Positions 1-7,107 of a stretch of 36,056 nucleotides of DNA are shown here, piece after piece (the stretch's first letter is position 1; every line of letters starts with the position of its first letter). The translations under genes were made by a program, and so were the position numbers. The notes under the pieces were generated by a model. That model was not told where the DNA came from. It saw nothing but the letters and a program-made list of their open reading frames with translations, and did not search any database. The DNA is from Paraburkholderia nodosa DSM 21604 (lineage in GTDB: Bacteria; Pseudomonadota; Gammaproteobacteria; Burkholderiales; Burkholderiaceae): positions 1 through 36,056 of the forward strand of contig NZ_JAFA01000062.1 in assembly GCF_000519185.1 (NCBI RefSeq). The letters are read 5' to 3'.

Positions 1-201
1 GGTCGCCAGCACCGCCTCGAACCGGGCCGTCGCTGTCCAGGCCCGCTCGCGAGCGGGCCTGGACAGCGCATCCGCGCGCCAGCGTTCGAGTGTTGACGTC
101 GAAATACTCAGCTCGTTGGCAACCGCTTCCACCGAGGCACTCTCGGGCGGCAACAACCGCGCTACAGCTTTGTCTTTAAATGCTTGTCCGTATCTGGCCA
201 C
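1..201 (-). CDS. Transposase N-terminus (IS3-type OrfA-like), cut by the window edge
   Basis: On the minus strand a GTG at 199-201 opens a frame that reads without a stop to base 1 (67 codons). It starts VARYGQAFKDKAVARLLPP and continues with a helix-turn-helix (roughly residues 22-42, containing VEAVANELSIS and TLERWR), then the segment ARERAWTATARFEAVLAT. This matches my recollection of Burkholderia transposase/OrfA proteins of IS3-like elements, whose N-terminal HTH binds the element ends. The rest of the gene lies outside the window, so intactness, the partner orfB and the terminal inverted repeats cannot be judged. A nearby ATG at 204-206 is in another frame. The family is inferred from the HTH and recall; the exact IS name is unknown. 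Confidence 0.7.
   Translation of the reverse strand, partial: MARYGQAFKDKAVARLLPPESASVEAVANELSISTSTLERWRADALSRPARERAWTATARFEAVLAT
31..68. repeat. Perfect 38-bp palindrome inside the transposase reading frame
   Basis: Bases 31-49 are the exact reverse complement of 50-68, with the symmetry centre at the TCGCGA core (47-52). There is no unpaired spacer. It encodes the LSRPARERAW stretch of the transposase. Cruciform formation, a transposase- or host-binding site, or chance in GC-rich DNA are all possible. Confidence 0.85.
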
Positions 202-452
202 TTCATCTTTCCGTTATCGCCCCACAGTTTCAGATTCTAACGAGGCGACATCCATTCTGACTCCGGGGGTGCCCAACTGGGCGTCTCGAAGAACCGCCGC
301 ATGGGGAACCGGTCATGATCCGGGCCGAGTGGCCGGTTGAATCCGCTTTCACATACCGGCCACCCGATCGAGCCTGCTCAGTTAGTCACACTCGCGCCCG
401 GAGGCCAGCTTCCCGGCCGGCTCCCGCGATTCGTGCCATGAGCACAAGCAAC
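202..452. other. Intergenic stretch between the IS end and ridA-like gene
   Basis: No convincing gene was seen on either strand. The left terminus of the IS element probably lies here, but its inverted repeat cannot be fixed without the other end. A weak inverted repeat (AACCGG at 307-312, CCGGTT at 333-338, 20-nt spacer) lies downstream of the ridA-like gene. It lacks a T-run, so it is not called a terminator. Confidence 0.4.
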
Positions 453-857
453 CTACAGCACTGCCGTCGCTTCGATCTCGATCTTGAAGCCGAAGTGGAG
501 CGGCCCCGTCGGCACGATTGTGCGTGCCGGCCGCGCCTCGCCCGCCCAATCCGCGTAGATCTGATTGAAACTCGGCCAATGCTCGATATCGTCGAGATAG
601 ACGCGAACCTGTACCAGTTGCGCGATGCTGCTGCCTGCGCCTTCTAGCGCGACCTTGAGGTTCGCCAGCACCTGCTTTGCCTGCGCCTCGAACGACGCGT
701 CCGTCAGCTTTCGGCCCTGGGCGTCGATCGGCAACTGACCGGACACGAATACCAGTCCGTTTGCGATCGCCACGTGACTATAGTGGCCCCCCGGGGGACG
801 CAGGTTCACCGGGTTTTCCGTGCGCGGCAATCGCGTGCCCGATTCGTTACCAGCCAT
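453..857 (-). CDS. RidA/YjgF/UK114-family enamine/imine deaminase
   Basis: A 134-aa protein of normal RidA length. RidA proteins are small cytosolic trimers that hydrolyse reactive enamines/imines such as 2-aminoacrylate to the keto acid and ammonia. The C-terminal signature ARTIVPTGPLHFGFKIEIEA is present. R112 and E127 align with Arg105 and Glu120 of E. coli RidA, the substrate-carboxylate and catalytic-water residues. The start ATG at 857 overlaps the end of the upstream PLP-enzyme gene by 11 bases and is preceded by GGAG at 8-nt spacing. An in-frame ATG at 887 is possible but lies deeper inside the upstream gene. It is the last gene of a HAD-PLP enzyme-RidA operon, which suggests it cleans up an enamine made by the PLP enzyme. 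Confidence 0.88.
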   Translation of the reverse strand: MAGNESGTRLPRTENPVNLRPPGGHYSHVAIANGLVFVSGQLPIDAQGRKLTDASFEAQAKQVLANLKVALEGAGSSIAQLVQVRVYLDDIEHWPSFNQIYADWAGEARPARTIVPTGPLHFGFKIEIEATAVL

Positions 858-1983
858 GAAAGCGGCTCCATACGGTTGTTTCTCCATCTGCGGATAGCGC
901 GTGATACTCCGGGAACTGCGTACCCGTCGCGCAGGCGTGATTGGGCAGGATACGCAGCTTCGTTCCGATCGGAAAGCGTGTCGCCAGGCTCGTTGTTCGC
1001 TGTGTCTCATGAGCGGGCGACAGAATGCCGTGCTCCTGGTTTGCGCCGCTCAAAACCCAGTCGGTCAAAGGCGTGCCATCGAGGCTGCAGGGCAGACCAT
1101 ATCCGAAGTCTTCCGTCTGCCGCGACGTCCCGCGGTCGCGGCTCATCGCCATCCAGCCTGCGTCCACAATCACCCAGTCTTTTTCCGGCTGATGGCCGAT
1201 GACCGTCGTGAGCACGCTCAAAGCGATGTCATCGGCTGAGCATACGCCGATGTTGCGCATCACGAGATCAAAAAAGACGTAAACACCCGCGCGCACCTCG
1301 GATACGCCATCGAGTTTCCCGGCGGACAACGCGGTGGGTGTCGAACCGACGCTCACCGCGTCACAAGGGAGGCCCGCGTCACGCAGCCGTTGTGCTGCGC
1401 GAACACAGCCCGAGCGTTCCTGCTCGGCGAGCGCAGACAGCGCGTCAGGCGTGTGAAGCTCGTAGCTGGATCCCGCGTGCGTCATCACGCCGCCAAGCTT
1501 GACACCGCTGTCGTGCAGGATGCGCGCGATCTCGAGCAACGCATCCTGCTCCGGTGCGATCCCTGAGCGATGCCCATCTGTATCCACCTCGATCCAGACT
1601 TCGAAGGCTTCCTGCTGTCCGGCGCAAAACTTCGCAACCTCTACCGCTGCGCGCGTGTTATCCACCACCAGCTTCAGATCGCAGCCCCGTCGTCTGAGCG
1701 CCATCGCTCTTGGCAGCTTCGACGGCGCGATACTGACCGCATAGAGAATATCGGTCACGCCAGCCGCAAAGAACGCTTCCGCTTCTTTCAGCGTCGATAC
1801 CGTGATGCCGTTCGCACCGGCCGCCAATTGCGCCCGCACGACCTCCAGACATTTGGTCGTTTTCACGTGCGGGCGGAATCTCACGCCGAGCGCGTTCATG
1901 CGCGACTGCATGCGCGCAATATTCCTGTTCATCCGCGGGATATCGACCAGCGCCGCAGGGGTATCGAGTTCATCGAGTTTCAT
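847..1983 (-). CDS. Fold-III PLP enzyme, D-serine dehydratase/3-hydroxy-D-aspartate type (D-threonine aldolase-like)
   Basis: A 378-aa protein with an N-terminal alanine-racemase-type TIM barrel and a C-terminal D-serine-dehydratase-like beta domain. In RPHVKTTKC, K41 is the expected PLP Schiff-base lysine (family members have it near residues 43-59). The C-terminal motif PNHACATGT carries H349 and C351. An H-x-C pair ligates the metal in eukaryotic D-serine dehydratase and in D-threo-3-hydroxyaspartate dehydratase, whereas D-threonine aldolases have H-x-D. A dehydratase or 3-hydroxy-D-aspartate-type activity is therefore favoured over threonine aldolase. This is inference: the substrate is unproven. 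The ATG at 1983 follows the HAD stop by 4 bases, and the end overlaps ridA, indicating translational coupling. Confidence 0.85.
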   Translation of the reverse strand: MKLDELDTPAALVDIPRMNRNIARMQSRMNALGVRFRPHVKTTKCLEVVRAQLAAGANGITVSTLKEAEAFFAAGVTDILYAVSIAPSKLPRAMALRRRGCDLKLVVDNTRAAVEVAKFCAGQQEAFEVWIEVDTDGHRSGIAPEQDALLEIARILHDSGVKLGGVMTHAGSSYELHTPDALSALAEQERSGCVRAAQRLRDAGLPCDAVSVGSTPTALSAGKLDGVSEVRAGVYVFFDLVMRNIGVCSADDIALSVLTTVIGHQPEKDWVIVDAGWMAMSRDRGTSRQTEDFGYGLPCSLDGTPLTDWVLSGANQEHGILSPAHETQRTTSLATRFPIGTKLRILPNHACATGTQFPEYHALSADGETTVWSRFHGW

Positions 1984-1987
1984 GATT

Positions 1988-2665
1988 TCAGACGGGCAGG
2001 TTGTTGTGCGTCGAAGCGTCAAACCGGCTGCACCAGGGCACAAGTGCTTCCAGTGTCGGCGCCTCGATTTCAGGAGGCGGCGCACCTTCTGCCAATGGCA
2101 GGGCAACCCTGTTGTGCCAATAAGTCCGCAAGCCGACCGAGGCGGTGCCGAACATGTCGTAGCTCGATCCGGCGACGAAGACGGCCTCCGAAGGCGTCAC
2201 GCCGAGCACGTCGAGCGTCAGGCGATAGGGCGTCGGGTCGGGTTTGTAGGTTCCGGCTTCTTCGGCGGTGATCACCGCATCCCATTTGACGGGAATGATT
2301 CCTGCCGCCTGGCGGCCAAGTCGTATCGAGCAGTTGGTTACGATGGCGATCTTGCAATGCGGTTGAAGCTGTTGCAACGCCTCGACAGCACCGCTCCACG
2401 GGGTCAGCTGAAGCCAGTCTGCCTCAAGCGCGAGTGCGGCGGATTCGGGCAAGCCCACGTGCGCCGCGGACTCCTTGACCAGTTGTTCGTAGGCGACATA
2501 GCGCCCGCACCCGTAGGTTAGACGCAAATACTCGGCGCGCCACGCACGCCCCGCCTGTTCCGAGCCTGCGGAACGGTTCCAGAGCGCCCACGAATCGAGC
2601 AGTGCAGTCAGGAGATCGAAGAGGACCGCTTTCGGATAGCCGGTCGGTACAGATGGATTGCTCAT
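1988..2665 (-). CDS. HAD-superfamily hydrolase, haloacid-dehalogenase type II-like
   Basis: A 225-aa protein with the four HAD motifs. Motif I is VLFDLLTALLDSW (D17 the nucleophile; no second Asp at +2, so closer to the L-2-haloacid dehalogenase branch than to phosphatases). Motif II is VTNCS (T110), motif III is YKPDP (K141), and motif IV is GSSYDMFG (D170). A helical cap lies between motifs I and II. The start chosen is the ATG at 2665, because GGAGG lies 8 nt upstream; an upstream ATG at 2680 has no comparable site. It is the first gene of the HAD-PLP enzyme-RidA operon. Its substrate is unknown. In this context it may act on a related small acid rather than on a true haloacid. Confidence 0.85.
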   Translation of the reverse strand: MSNPSVPTGYPKAVLFDLLTALLDSWALWNRSAGSEQAGRAWRAEYLRLTYGCGRYVAYEQLVKESAAHVGLPESAALALEADWLQLTPWSGAVEALQQLQPHCKIAIVTNCSIRLGRQAAGIIPVKWDAVITAEEAGTYKPDPTPYRLTLDVLGVTPSEAVFVAGSSYDMFGTASVGLRTYWHNRVALPLAEGAPPPEIEAPTLEALVPWCSRFDASTHNNLPV

Positions 2666-2700
2666 GAGCGAGGCCTCCATGCGGTTCGTTCATGGCTTCA

Positions 2701-2706
2701 AGTATA
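2701..2706 (-). promoter_or_regulatory. Possible -10 element for the HAD-PLP-RidA operon
   Basis: TATACT on the minus strand, 36 nt upstream of the HAD start, matches the sigma70 -10 consensus at 5 of 6 positions. No good -35 lies 17 nt further upstream. That would fit a promoter needing an activator such as the adjacent LysR protein. This is inferred only from sequence. Confidence 0.35.
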
Positions 2707-2747
2707 GAGTTCGATCAGGCGCCGGGAATTCAGTCGGACGAAATCAA

Positions 2748-3689
2748 TCATTCAGAAAGATTGAATGTCTTTCGAGGTGTCGCCTGGCTTCGCCACGGCG
2801 GCTGTGGCCGAAACTGCGCCTGCAGATATTGCATGAATTGCCGGGTGCGGGCGGGCAAGCCGGCGCGATTGTTGGTGAGCGCGATCACATCGGCGTCGTG
2901 CGCCTTCCATACGGGGAGCAGTCGCACGAGGGTTCCCTTCGCGATATCGCCGGCAACGTCCCATTCCGAGCGCAGAATGACGCCGCGGCCCTCACACGCC
3001 CATTGGCGTATCACCTCGCCATCGTTGCAGTTCAACTTCGATGACACGCGGACGCTGCGCGCTGTGCGGCCCTTGCGGAACCGCCAGAGCGATGCATCTT
3101 CGTTGTTCTCTCGCAGCACGAGACATGGCAGTTGCGCCAGATCGTCAGGGGTTTCCGGCTTCGGAAAGCGCTTCAGAAACGCGGGGGATGCACACACGAA
3201 GCGTGCATTCGGCGCAATCGCATAGCCGATCATATTGGACGCAGGCAACTCGCCGATGTGAACCACGATGTCATAGCGGTCGGCCGACTCAATCAATGGT
3301 TGATCGGTGAGCGTCAACTCGATGTCGACGTCGGGGTTGCCTTGCTGGAAGCCGGATACGACGGAAGCGAGATAGCGCCGACCGAAACCTAGTGGCGCGC
3401 GAACCCTCACGGTGCCGACGAGCCCACCGCGGCGCGCGCGCAAATCCTCGAACAGCGTGTCGAACTGTGTCACCAGGCGCGCGCCGCGTTGACACAGCAG
3501 CATTCCCTCTTCCGTGAATCGTAAGCGGCGAGCGGTGCGGTCGACGAGACGGAGATCGAGTTTTCTTTCGATCTGCTGCAACCGGTGCGTGACCGCTGGC
3601 GGCGAAAGCCCAAGCTTTCTCGCTGCCGCAATGAGACTGCCGGCTTCCTGTATGGTCAGCAGGAAGCGAATGTCATTGGAATCGCTCAT
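2748..3689 (-). CDS. LysR-family transcriptional regulator
   Basis: A 313-aa protein of usual LTTR length. The N-terminal winged HTH covers about residues 5-62 and includes FLLTIQEAGSLIAAARKL, then SPPAVTHRLQQIE. An effector-binding domain of the type-2 periplasmic-binding fold runs from about residue 90 to 295. The start at the 3689 ATG puts the HTH at the normal distance from the N-terminus; upstream in-frame codons add only low-complexity sequence. It lies 82 bp upstream of, and in the same direction as, the HAD-PLP enzyme-RidA operon, so it is the likely pathway regulator. LTTRs usually respond to a pathway metabolite; here perhaps the D-amino acid or its keto product (inference). Confidence 0.88.
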   Translation of the reverse strand: MSDSNDIRFLLTIQEAGSLIAAARKLGLSPPAVTHRLQQIERKLDLRLVDRTARRLRFTEEGMLLCQRGARLVTQFDTLFEDLRARRGGLVGTVRVRAPLGFGRRYLASVVSGFQQGNPDVDIELTLTDQPLIESADRYDIVVHIGELPASNMIGYAIAPNARFVCASPAFLKRFPKPETPDDLAQLPCLVLRENNEDASLWRFRKGRTARSVRVSSKLNCNDGEVIRQWACEGRGVILRSEWDVAGDIAKGTLVRLLPVWKAHDADVIALTNNRAGLPARTRQFMQYLQAQFRPQPPWRSQATPRKTFNLSE

Positions 3690-3768
3690 GTCGGTCTCGT
3701 CGCAGTGGCGGCTGCGATTGTTGTCTGGTAGACCCCGCAGCGGGAGGGACGCGGCGGGATCGCTGCGA

Positions 3769-3782
3769 TGCAATTCATTGCA
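3769..3782. promoter_or_regulatory. Inverted repeat TGCAAT-TC-ATTGCA upstream of the lysR gene
   Basis: Six-base arms with a 2-base centre lie about 80 bp upstream of the LysR start and straddle the stop codon of the upstream tetR gene. The size and interrupted dyad resemble an LTTR box (T-N11/12-A). It could be the LysR autoregulatory site. Confidence 0.4.
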
Positions 3783-4452
3783 CTCGATATCGCGCCAGGA
3801 AAGTGCAAACGGCGCTCTCGACGATGCGTTCTACCTGATCGTCGGATAGGGCGTAATCGGTTTGCATCAGGCGAGGATAAAAAACGGTTTCGCCCAGCAT
3901 GCCAATGAACTCTGCGCGTGCAAGCTGCACGTCGGCAACACGCATCTCGCCTTCGTCAACGCGCCTTTGCAACCAAGCGTCCGTAATATCGCTGAATAAA
4001 TGCTTCGCCAGTTGAAAGCGGGCGCCCACGGCGGGAAAGTTTCGCACTTGCCCTATGATCAGGCGCATCGCGGAAATCAAACGCGCATCCGAAACGAGCT
4101 CGCAGAATGCGCGTCCAATTTCGCGCAGGCCGGGTTCGACGTCGTCGGGCACGACGTGATCTTTCCAGCTTGAGAATAGCTGATGGATCAAATGGTCCAC
4201 CGCTTCGACGAACAGCGTTTCCTTGCTGGGAAAATGTTTGTACAAGGTCGCGTATGACACCGTCGCGCGATCGCCAATGGAATCCATCGTGGCCGCGTCG
4301 TATCCGCTTTCCAGGAACGTTGCGATTGCAACCTCCAGGATCAGCGCGCGCTTTTCCCTGCTAACGCGCTGCTGATATCCCTCTACGCCGTCCTTCGAGG
4401 AAGCCTCTCCCCGCGAGATGGGCTTCTTCCTTCCTGCCTTCGCTATTTCCAC
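3775..4452 (-). CDS. TetR/AcrR-family transcriptional regulator (divergent to the Mo-hydroxylase cluster)
   Basis: A 225-aa protein with an N-terminal extension of about 30 basic residues (AGRKKPISRGEASSKDG), then a TetR HTH at about residues 32-80 (ILEVAIATFLESGYDAATMD, then YATLYKHFPSKETLF). A helical ligand-binding C-terminal domain follows (TetR_C-like, with RLIIGQVRNFP). GTG is used as start, with GGAG 9 nt upstream. The gene is transcribed away from the + strand catabolic cluster. A palindrome lies in the roughly 200-bp divergent region just before the first cluster gene. It is therefore the best candidate repressor of that cluster, with an acyl-CoA or aromatic ligand possible (inference). 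Confidence 0.87.
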   Translation of the reverse strand: MEIAKAGRKKPISRGEASSKDGVEGYQQRVSREKRALILEVAIATFLESGYDAATMDSIGDRATVSYATLYKHFPSKETLFVEAVDHLIHQLFSSWKDHVVPDDVEPGLREIGRAFCELVSDARLISAMRLIIGQVRNFPAVGARFQLAKHLFSDITDAWLQRRVDEGEMRVADVQLARAEFIGMLGETVFYPRLMQTDYALSDDQVERIVESAVCTFLARYRVQ

Positions 4453-4600
4453 TCACGAGCTCCAAAACTATCGGTCTGGAAGGCATTCTGCCCCCCGTTG
4501 GCAAAAATCGCCAGCAAGCGAGACTGCGGACCGTCTTTCGGAATCGGCCGCATCGGCAGTGCCGGGTTTTCCCTACCTTTCTCGCTGCCACTTAGTACTA

Positions 4601-4617
4601 TAGTGTAATACACACTA
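4601..4617. promoter_or_regulatory. Palindromic operator candidate before the Mo-hydroxylase cluster
   Basis: TAGTGT-AATAC-ACACTA forms a dyad with 6-bp arms, and a nested GTGTA-A-TACAC dyad occupies 4603-4613. It lies 34-50 bp upstream of the first cluster gene and near the AT-rich TACTATAG, which could be a -10. TetR-family repressors typically bind dyads of this size over promoters. The divergent TetR gene is the obvious partner. Confidence 0.5.
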
Positions 4618-4650
4618 CACCATGAAGCTCAAACAGAAATGGGAGCCAGC

Positions 4651-5061
4651 GTGAACGGTTTCAGACGATTAGGCACAGCCTCGGTTGTTAGAGGCGGGAA
4701 GGGCTGGTCATTACTCGGGGCGAAGTGCTCCGGTTGTGAAGCGCCGATCTATCCGGTACTCACCGTGTGCCCGCACTGCGGAGGTCGTGACTTCGTTGCG
4801 TTGCCGTTGCCGGCAATCGGCACCCTCTACTGCCACAGCGTGGTGCATATGGGACCAAGGGGCGTCGACACGCCCTATACCGTCGGTTATGTGGACTTGA
4901 GTGACGGCTTGAGAATTTTCGGGCGCATCGAAATGGAGGTTGGCGCTGTCCAGACGGGGCAGCAACTCGAATTGCGAGTGAAACCAGCAAACAAACGAGC
5001 GAGCCAGTTCATCTATTTCTTTGCCGCACCCGGCGAAGTTTCCCCGCAGGCAAGTTCATGA
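4651..5061 (+). CDS. Zn-ribbon/OB-fold protein (DUF35 type), thiolase partner
   Basis: About 136 aa. The N-terminal rubredoxin-like zinc ribbon has two CxxC pairs (CSGC and CPHC, spaced 16 residues), followed by an OB-fold (from about residue 55 to 125; YTVGYVDLSDGLRIFGRIE). Such proteins bind acyl-CoA and form complexes with thiolase-fold enzymes, as in the steroid side-chain aldolase Ltp2 and archaeal thiolase/HMG-CoA synthase complexes. GTG at 4651 is preferred because GGGAG lies 5 nt upstream; an ATG at 4639 in the same frame adds four residues but has no ribosome-binding site. The stop overlaps the thiolase start as ATGA, so the two are translationally coupled and probably form a complex. 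Confidence 0.85.
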   Translation: MNGFRRLGTASVVRGGKGWSLLGAKCSGCEAPIYPVLTVCPHCGGRDFVALPLPAIGTLYCHSVVHMGPRGVDTPYTVGYVDLSDGLRIFGRIEMEVGAVQTGQQLELRVKPANKRASQFIYFFAAPGEVSPQASS

Positions 5062-6230
5062 ACGCGATGAACGGTTTGAGGAGCGTGAGCGTCGTTGGCA
5101 CTGGCATGGTTCGCTTTGGGCGTTTCCCGGAAGTGAGTCTTCCACAACTCGCCGCGCCAGCGGTCATCGAAGCACTTGACGAAGCTGGAATCGATCGATC
5201 GCGCATCGGCGCCATGTATTGCGGAACGGTATCCGGTGGTCCATTGGCTGCCCAACGTATCGCACGGGAGACGGGGCTGACCGGCATCGAAGCGGCGAAT
5301 TTCGAAAATGCCTGCTCGTCGTCAGCGAGCGCATTTCGGCACGCCTGGCTCGCGATTGCCGCGGGGGCGGTGGATTGTGCCGTCGTGGTTGGGGCAGAGC
5401 AATTGACTCGTCTCGGGGGCGGCCCGCTTGACCTGGGCGATGAGGATGTCGAGGCGGCGAACGGATTGACGATGCCGGCGCTGTACGCAATGCGCGCACA
5501 GCGATACATGCACGAATTCGATTTATCGCCTCGCGATCTCGCGCAGATCGCGGTCAAGGCCAGGGCGAATGGCGCGCTCAACCCCTATGCACAGATCCGC
5601 AGCACCATATCGGTGGATGAGGTGCTCGGCAGCCGGCAGGTGGCCTCGCCACTGACGCTGCATCAGTGCTGCCCGCTGGGCGACGGCGCATCGGCGGTAG
5701 TGCTTGCGGCCTCCAGCTTTCCGATTGCAAATCGGAAAGGCGTCGTGACGATTCTTGCGTCCCATCTGACGTCGGGCCGTTACATGCAGGGAGGCAGGGA
5801 TCTGACGACTCCCGAGGTCACGATGCGTTGTGCGAACGAAACCTACGAATCCTGCGGCATCGGCCCTTCCGACATCGATCTCGTCGAGTGTCACGACGCC
5901 TTCACCATCGCCGAATTGCTGTACTACGAAGCACTGGGTTTTGCCCGCCACGGAGAGGGGGCGGGTTTGATCAGAGAAGGTCAAACGTCGCTGAATGGGC
6001 GGATTCCGTTCAACCCGTCCGGCGGACTGCTCTGCAGGGGCCATCCGCTTGGCGCGTCGGGAATCGCGCAGATCGTCGAAATAACACGTCAGTTGCAGGG
6101 TCGCTGCGGCGCACGGCAGGTAGCGAAAGACAAGCCGCGCGGTCCGCGAATCGGGCTGGCGCACATCACCGGCGGAGGTACCTACGGCTTCGATCACGGT
6201 GCGTGCGCAATACACATTCTTGGAAGGTGA
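5058..6230 (+). CDS. SCP-2-type thiolase / acetyl-CoA acyltransferase-like protein
   Basis: A 390-aa protein of normal thiolase length with a two-fold thiolase fold. Catalytic residues are visible: C86 in NFENACSSS (acyl-accepting Cys), H279 in ECHDAF (SCP-2 type instead of NEAF) and H329 in CRGHPLGASG. This full set suggests a real C-C bond-cleaving or -forming thiolase, unlike the retro-aldolase Ltp2, which has lost the usual Cys. It would act on a 3-oxoacyl-CoA (or make one). It overlaps the OB-fold gene by 4 bases and is followed after 3 bases by the FAD subunit gene. Chain shortening of the CoA-activated substrate late in the pathway is the likely role (inference). Confidence 0.85.
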   Translation: MNAMNGLRSVSVVGTGMVRFGRFPEVSLPQLAAPAVIEALDEAGIDRSRIGAMYCGTVSGGPLAAQRIARETGLTGIEAANFENACSSSASAFRHAWLAIAAGAVDCAVVVGAEQLTRLGGGPLDLGDEDVEAANGLTMPALYAMRAQRYMHEFDLSPRDLAQIAVKARANGALNPYAQIRSTISVDEVLGSRQVASPLTLHQCCPLGDGASAVVLAASSFPIANRKGVVTILASHLTSGRYMQGGRDLTTPEVTMRCANETYESCGIGPSDIDLVECHDAFTIAELLYYEALGFARHGEGAGLIREGQTSLNGRIPFNPSGGLLCRGHPLGASGIAQIVEITRQLQGRCGARQVAKDKPRGPRIGLAHITGGGTYGFDHGACAIHILGR

Positions 6231-6233
6231 GAA

Positions 6234-7100
6234 GTGAAATCAGCACCCTTTACCTGGCACCGCCCGGAAAGCGTGGCGCGTGCCGTTGAACTGCTTGCCA
6301 CGCTGGACAACCCTCGCATCATTGCTGGCGGGCAGACGCTGATGCCGATGCTGGCCATGCGTTACGCGTATGTGGACCATCTGATCGACGTGAACGCGAT
6401 ACCCGGCCTCGACGGGATCGCGTTGGAAGGCGGCGAGGTCTGCATCGGCGCACTGGTTCGCCAGCGGGATATCGAGCAATCTCCCTTGATTCATCGATAC
6501 GCACCGCTGATGGTCGAGGCGTATCGATTGGTCGGTCATATTCAGACGCGAAATCGGGGCACTTTTGTCGGAAGCGTTTGCAATCTCGACCCGGCCTCGG
6601 AGCAGCCCGCACTCGCCGAAATCTTCAATGCGACCATCGTCGCCGTGAGCCCCCGCGGAGAGCGGCGCATCCCGTTTCATGAGTTCGCGTGCGGCTTCAT
6701 GACGACTTCGATCGAACCGGACGAAATGGTGACGCAAATTCGCCTACGTATCTGGAACGAGCCGCACGGATATGCGTTCGAGGAATTCGCGCGCAGGCAT
6801 GGGGACTTCGCAATCGTCGGCGCCGCGGCCATGGTGTCCGTCGACGCAAATCGCGCTATCGGCCGTGCTGATGTGGTCCTGTGCGGGATGGGCGGCAAAC
6901 CTTGTCGTCTGCAGCTTGACGACGTCCTCCAGGGGCTGCAGCCCAGCGACGGTCTCGCAAAGGCAGCAGCCAGCAGAGCAAGCTGGATTGATGCCATTGG
7001 CGACACGAGTGCCAGTGCCGCATATCGGCAACGCCTCGCGTGCACCGTGACCGAGCGTGCGCTTGGGCGCGCGTTCGCTCGCGCATTGAACGCAAGCTGA
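6234..7100 (+). CDS. Molybdenum hydroxylase FAD-binding (medium) subunit, CoxM/XdhB type
   Basis: A 288-aa protein of usual length. The N-terminal FAD_binding_5 domain shows the two FAD loops: IIAGGQTLMPMLAMR near residue 30, and TRNRGTFVGSVCNLDPASE near residues 103-121. A C-terminal CO-dehydrogenase-flavoprotein domain follows. The subunit passes electrons from the iron-sulfur clusters to an acceptor. GTG start with AAGGTGAGA just upstream. It lies 3 bases after the thiolase gene and 7 before the fused Fe-S/Mo subunit, so the hydroxylase is encoded as M then S-L fusion. Confidence 0.9.
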   Translation: MKSAPFTWHRPESVARAVELLATLDNPRIIAGGQTLMPMLAMRYAYVDHLIDVNAIPGLDGIALEGGEVCIGALVRQRDIEQSPLIHRYAPLMVEAYRLVGHIQTRNRGTFVGSVCNLDPASEQPALAEIFNATIVAVSPRGERRIPFHEFACGFMTTSIEPDEMVTQIRLRIWNEPHGYAFEEFARRHGDFAIVGAAAMVSVDANRAIGRADVVLCGMGGKPCRLQLDDVLQGLQPSDGLAKAAASRASWIDAIGDTSASAAYRQRLACTVTERALGRAFARALNAS

Positions 7101-7107
7101 GGGAATC

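Noticed and set aside
307..338. Terminator after the ridA-like gene
   Set aside because: The repeat arms are only 6 bp with a 20-nt loop and no T-run.
1570..2521. Overlapping long + strand frames at 1570-2271 and 1802-2521
   Set aside because: They are shadows of the PLP enzyme and HAD genes; Arg/Cys-rich composition and no motif.
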